Positions 12,780 through 16,125 of a stretch of 16,125 nt of DNA are shown in pieces. The notes under the pieces are model-generated. The model was not told where the DNA came from. It saw only the letters and a list, made by a program, of their open reading frames with translations, and ran no database searches. The stretch is from Cytophagales bacterium. Lineage in GTDB: Bacteria > Bacteroidota > Bacteroidia > Cytophagales > UBA9547. A program made the position numbers and the translations under genes. The DNA is taken from the NCBI GenBank assembly GCA_025360395.1, contig JANYCH010000321.1:1-16125 (forward strand), in the 5' to 3' direction. Every line of letters starts with the position of its first letter. Position 1 is the stretch's first letter.

Positions 12780-15545
12780 TTATAATTTCTCGACCTTGAA
12801 GATTTTCTGCGAGTTCTGCCAATTTACTTTTACAAAGTAAATTCCGGACAGTAATCCTTCACCAAAATGCAGTCTGTCATTTGCTTTGCCAGTCAATAAT
12901 CTTACACCGTTTGAATTTGATATCTCATATTCAAAACTTCCATTAAATTCCAGAGTGGCATTATGCTGAAATGGATTCGGGAAACATTTAAAACCTGATA
13001 TTTCTGATTCAGTTTCATCAATAGAAGTCACCACTTTATTTACCTTGACATTTACAGATGTAGTATCCTTACAATTAACTGTATTTTTAGCAATAGCATA
13101 AAAAATATAGTTTCCATTGTTCAGGTTATTAACAGTAAAACTGTAAGGAGCAGCTACGTCAGAAACCAGCAAAACAGTTCCCTGATAAAAATCTACATTG
13201 CCGATATTGGTACTGGTTACTGTGGCATTCAACTTGACCTGATTTGTTGTTACAATTGCATTATTTGCCGGACTGGTTATAGCAACGATTGGTTTGACAT
13301 TCACGGTTACCAGTTTTATCTGCGAAGTATCTTTGCAACCGTTTGAGTAAGTAGTTTCGACCTTGAAAGACCCGCTCGCACTCACCTTGTAAGTGGAACC
13401 CGTCCCAACCTGGGCTGTTCCATTAAACCACTTATAAGAAGCGGCGTTATTCGATGTTAAAGTGATACTTTCTCCCTGGCATAGGGAAGAATTTCCGGCA
13501 GGCGAAATTGTTGCAGCAGGTACCGGGTTTACAGTTACCACTATTTCACTTCTGTCGCTTTCTGAACCGTTAACTGTTTGAGAAACAAAATAACTGGTTT
13601 GGCCAACTGTCTGAGTTGATGGAACGGGTACTGAACCCAATGCACTACCACCGGTAAGTGTCAAATACCATTTTAAATTACTGCCTGAAGCTGAAAGCGC
13701 AATTGCTTTTGCAAACTGGCAATAAGTACTCGCAGTTACGATTGGCTTTTGTGGCTTTACCTGAGATTTCACTGAAAGAACAATGGTAGTAATAGAAGTA
13801 TCAGGTAAAACCAATGAGTCTGCAATTGGCAAACTCCCTTTGTTCTGATAATAACTGTTTTTAACTGATTGGTAGACAGTGGAACCAGTTATAGTATATC
13901 CGGCAACCGAAACATTTGTTTTGATAGATTTAGAGCCAGTATTTAACAACACTGCTATTATTTGGTCTCCATTTGGATTGATAAATACAGAGGACTTCAC
14001 AACACTATTATCGTTGCTGCCTGATATTCTTTTATAACCCGGTTTAATATGTTTGCTGAAATGCTTGAATGCATAATAGGTTGGCTTAAGGCTATATAGT
14101 TTTGCGTATTTAGGTTTTATCACATTTCCATTTCCATCCTTGCAATATGAACCATAAGGACAATCAAGATCTATCACATCACTTCCGGGATAAGCAACAT
14201 CCCAGTAAAAATATCCTGATGCATTTGCCTGACTTAATGCATTGCTTACTATCCAGGCAGATTGAAACCAGTCATTATGAGTATACTCACTCATTATATT
14301 TGGTTTGTTGTTGAAATTTGTTGCGATATTTTGAAGTGCGGGAATAAATGTATCAGGTTTATCAGGAGACTGGTCATATAAATGATAGGCATAGGCATAC
14401 AGCCCCTTTTTTGCTTTTATAGGCGTGTTAAAATTTGTAAAAGGCTTAATCTGGCTTTCAAACGTTTCTGCACCTATCATTTGGGGGGGATTGGGAAATT
14501 TTTGGATCCTGTCATATACAGAATCCAGCGCCTTATCATAACCCGCAAAGCCACTGGTTCCACCTTCGGTTGGATCAAATCTGCAGGATTCATACCCTGC
14601 CGTAAAATCAGGCTCGTTCTGAAGGCTTATAAGGTCTGCTTTTATCCCAATTTTGGCATAAGCAACCAGGGAATTGTACCAAAAGTCCCCGAACTTACCA
14701 TAAACATACTGGCCGTTTTCCTTCAAAAGTGTCCCGCCGTTTTTTGTTGAATTATTGCTTTTAAGATTTGCAGGCGGAGACCAGGAAGAAATAAATATTT
14801 TAAGATTAGGATTGTACTTTTTGCCCTGGTTAACAAAATTAGTATCCATGGTCATAAAATTAGCCTCGTTATTATATTCATTTCTCAGTCTTAGCCAATC
14901 GAGCCCAAGGTCCTGAAATAAATACTGGTAAATCTCGTTGTGGTTAGGGTTTTCATAAATCCAGTTATTATAAAAAGCCAAAGCTCCACCGAAACCAATC
15001 ATGGTCTGGTAGGCAGTTGTTGGGGTAATTCCCAGGCCATTTGTAGTACTTTGAACTGGTGGGCTATAAGCGGTAACTGTAAGGCCATCAATTAAAAAAG
15101 TCCCTAACTCAGGGAATTGAAAAATTTGCTTTGGAGATGTTTCTCCTGCCGTATATAGCCATTCGTATTTTAACCAAGATGTTGAAAGTGTAAAGCTCTG
15201 GGCAGCATATTTTGTGTTTTGTTGTAAAACTGTTATGGATGAAGCAGCGACAGAACTTTTGGCATAAAAAGATACAGAATATACTTTGCCTACAACTGCC
15301 GTCCAGTTTGGTCCCAAGGTTTGTAAACTGTAAGCATTTGTTCCAAGTGTGGTAACATTTACTTTAAAAGCCTGGGTTCCTTCAATCTTATCAGCCGTCG
15401 ACAAGCTATATGTTGCAACTCCGTCGCCGGCAAGGTTATTCCAACCCGTAAATCCAGACTCAAAACCTCCGTTTGTTATTAAATTCTGAGAATAAAGATT
15501 AAAGCAGGTAAAAAATGTAAGGCAGGTAGTAAATATTTTTTTCAT
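12780..15545 (-). CDS. T9SS-secreted GH30 family glycoside hydrolase (probable xylanase), multidomain
   Basis: Large secreted enzyme (921 aa). Domains in order: signal peptide 1-20; CBM4/9-like carbohydrate-binding module about 21-160 (opens NLITNGGFESGFTGW); GH30 catalytic barrel about 170-500; its beta-sandwich side domain to about 592; an Ig-like domain 600-673 (Ig_7 type, YCQFAKAIALSAS, SYFVSQTVNG); a second Ig/PKD-like domain 676-750; a third bacterial Ig domain 752-835 (ITSPANNAIV); and a type A T9SS sorting domain 850-921 (FPNPF, SGIYFVKV, KVEKL). In the barrel, Glu311 in SLQNEPDF is the expected acid/base and Glu420 in IMSEYTHND the expected nucleophile. The FSKHIKPGYKRI segment (496-507) resembles xylan-cleaving GH30 enzymes, so glucuronoxylanase or related activity is likely, but the subfamily is not certain. 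The ATG at 15545 directly precedes the signal peptide. It forms its own transcription unit. Confidence 0.92.
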   Translation of the reverse strand: MKKIFTTCLTFFTCFNLYSQNLITNGGFESGFTGWNNLAGDGVATYSLSTADKIEGTQAFKVNVTTLGTNAYSLQTLGPNWTAVVGKVYSVSFYAKSSVAASSITVLQQNTKYAAQSFTLSTSWLKYEWLYTAGETSPKQIFQFPELGTFLIDGLTVTAYSPPVQSTTNGLGITPTTAYQTMIGFGGALAFYNNWIYENPNHNEIYQYLFQDLGLDWLRLRNEYNNEANFMTMDTNFVNQGKKYNPNLKIFISSWSPPANLKSNNSTKNGGTLLKENGQYVYGKFGDFWYNSLVAYAKIGIKADLISLQNEPDFTAGYESCRFDPTEGGTSGFAGYDKALDSVYDRIQKFPNPPQMIGAETFESQIKPFTNFNTPIKAKKGLYAYAYHLYDQSPDKPDTFIPALQNIATNFNNKPNIMSEYTHNDWFQSAWIVSNALSQANASGYFYWDVAYPGSDVIDLDCPYGSYCKDGNGNVIKPKYAKLYSLKPTYYAFKHFSKHIKPGYKRISGSNDNSVVKSSVFINPNGDQIIAVLLNTGSKSIKTNVSVAGYTITGSTVYQSVKNSYYQNKGSLPIADSLVLPDTSITTIVLSVKSQVKPQKPIVTASTYCQFAKAIALSASGSNLKWYLTLTGGSALGSVPVPSTQTVGQTSYFVSQTVNGSESDRSEIVVTVNPVPAATISPAGNSSLCQGESITLTSNNAASYKWFNGTAQVGTGSTYKVSASGSFKVETTYSNGCKDTSQIKLVTVNVKPIVAITSPANNAIVTTNQVKLNATVTSTNIGNVDFYQGTVLLVSDVAAPYSFTVNNLNNGNYIFYAIAKNTVNCKDTTSVNVKVNKVVTSIDETESEISGFKCFPNPFQHNATLEFNGSFEYEISNSNGVRLLTGKANDRLHFGEGLLSGIYFVKVNWQNSQKIFKVEKL

Positions 15546-15611
15546 TTTATTGAAGTTTTTAATTCTTTGTGGTCCTTAAAATAATGCTGTTATCCTAATA
15601 TTAATTATGAA

Positions 15612-15630
15612 TACTAATTTGCCAATAGTA
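15612..15630 (-). promoter_or_regulatory. Weak promoter/palindrome candidate upstream of the GH30 gene
   Basis: TACTAATT (15612-15619) and AATAGTA (15624-15630) form an imperfect inverted repeat with one bulged base. On the minus strand the right arm reads TACTATTG, one base off the TAnnTTTG -7 element. It would start transcription about 70 bases before the ATG. No matching -33 element is obvious, so this is tentative. Confidence 0.25.
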
Positions 15631-16125
15631 ACTAAGGTTGATGTTGAGGCACATTTCATTGCAATTTTAATATTCTACCTGATTCCTGTGGAATATTTAA
15701 CTCCCCTATTAGTGCAACGGATAGATTCATAAAAAAGGTTGGCAAAATTTATTTTTGACTTCAGCCGAAGTAAAATAGTCCCCATGAGAAAGTTTGTCAT
15801 TAAATGAATTTATAAGATTTTATAGTTTTCAATTTAATACAGGGCAACACCATCATTGTAACGAGATTTAGAAAAAAACATCCGGATTTAAAATCTAATC
15901 CTCCTCGCCTAAATGAAATATAAATCGAAACTTCGGCCATAATACTTGTACCAGGCTCGTATTCCTGACTTTGTTTGTATTTTCACTAATGCTATTAAAT
16001 AAGCATTAATTAATTGTATATCAATCAGTTGCGTCTATTTGTAATATAAAAAATAAAGCTTAATCAATCTGCAAACGGCTTACATCGGGAGGTCGTAAAA
16101 AAACTTCAATTCATTTTGTAAAAAT
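15631..16125. other. Long intergenic region, no gene recognised
   Basis: About 500 AT-rich bases at the right edge carry no convincing open frame on either strand. Small hairpins are present: AATATTC (15669-15675) with GAATATT (15691-15697), and TAATGCT (15987-15993) with AGCATTA (16002-16008). Neither has a T-tract or adjacent gene that would define its role. TCTATTTG near 16040 is a one-mismatch -7-like match and could belong to a gene beyond the window. Confidence 0.5.

Noticed and set aside
1..16125. SusC/SusD-type polysaccharide utilisation locus
   Set aside because: Two glycoside hydrolases and a binding protein are present, but no TonB-dependent transporter or SusD-like protein exists in the window, and the genes are separate units.
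1..16125. CRISPR array, tRNA or rRNA genes
   Set aside because: No regularly spaced repeats and no cloverleaf-like or ribosomal RNA sequence was recognised on either strand.

Overview
The window looks like a chromosomal segment of an AT-rich member of the Bacteroidota, most likely a Cytophagales-type soil or water saprophyte. Three proteins end in type A C-terminal sorting domains of the type IX secretion system (T9SS), which is restricted to this phylum. Other phylum traits are TAnnTTTG promoter -7 elements, absence of Shine-Dalgarno sequences, an RND pump fused to a TolC-like protein, and a DUF6660-type cysteine-rich small protein. No SusC/SusD pair is present, so this is not a classical polysaccharide-utilisation locus. 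The taxonomic call is inferred from protein families and composition only.

Layout. 1-175: the tail of a probable upstream gene and a bidirectional terminator. 176-2218 (-): a secreted GH71/99-like glycoside hydrolase with a T9SS signal. 2219-2513: a divergent intergenic region with nested palindromes and a promoter for the operon to the right. 2514-9653 (+): a heavy-metal efflux cluster made of a DUF6660-like Cys/His-rich small protein, a CzcA-type RND pump fused to a TolC-like outer membrane factor, a lipoprotein adaptor (CzcB/CusB type), and a MetA-like outer membrane beta-barrel protein. 9743-10111 (+): a stand-alone receiver-like protein with Glu at the expected phospho-acceptor position. 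10123-10428 (-): a small unknown protein with a leader hairpin, followed upstream by a decayed tandem copy of itself (about 10520-10643) and its duplicated leader. 10806-12266 (+): a T9SS-secreted protein with two DNRLRE/CBM96-like modules and no catalytic domain, preceded by a perfect 13-bp inverted repeat overlapping its -7 element. 12313-12779: non-coding, but it holds a degraded fragment of a CcoP/FixP cytochrome c domain. 12780-15545 (-): a T9SS-secreted multidomain GH30 enzyme, probably a xylanase. 15546-16125: no gene recognised.

How the parts work together. The RND-TolC fusion, adaptor and small Cys-rich protein should form a tripartite divalent metal exporter: the TM4 motif DFGxxxDGAVxxxE points to Co/Zn/Cd/Ni rather than Cu/Ag. 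The GH30, the GH71/99-like enzyme and the CBM96-like protein are three independent transcription units whose products are exported by T9SS to the surface or medium, probably to attack or bind plant or microbial polysaccharides. The most notable unexplained items are the tandem-duplicated and decayed small gene with its leader hairpin, the palindrome over the -7 element of the CBM96-like gene, the internal signal-peptide-like segment at the RND/TolC junction, and the receiver-like protein with a D-to-E change.
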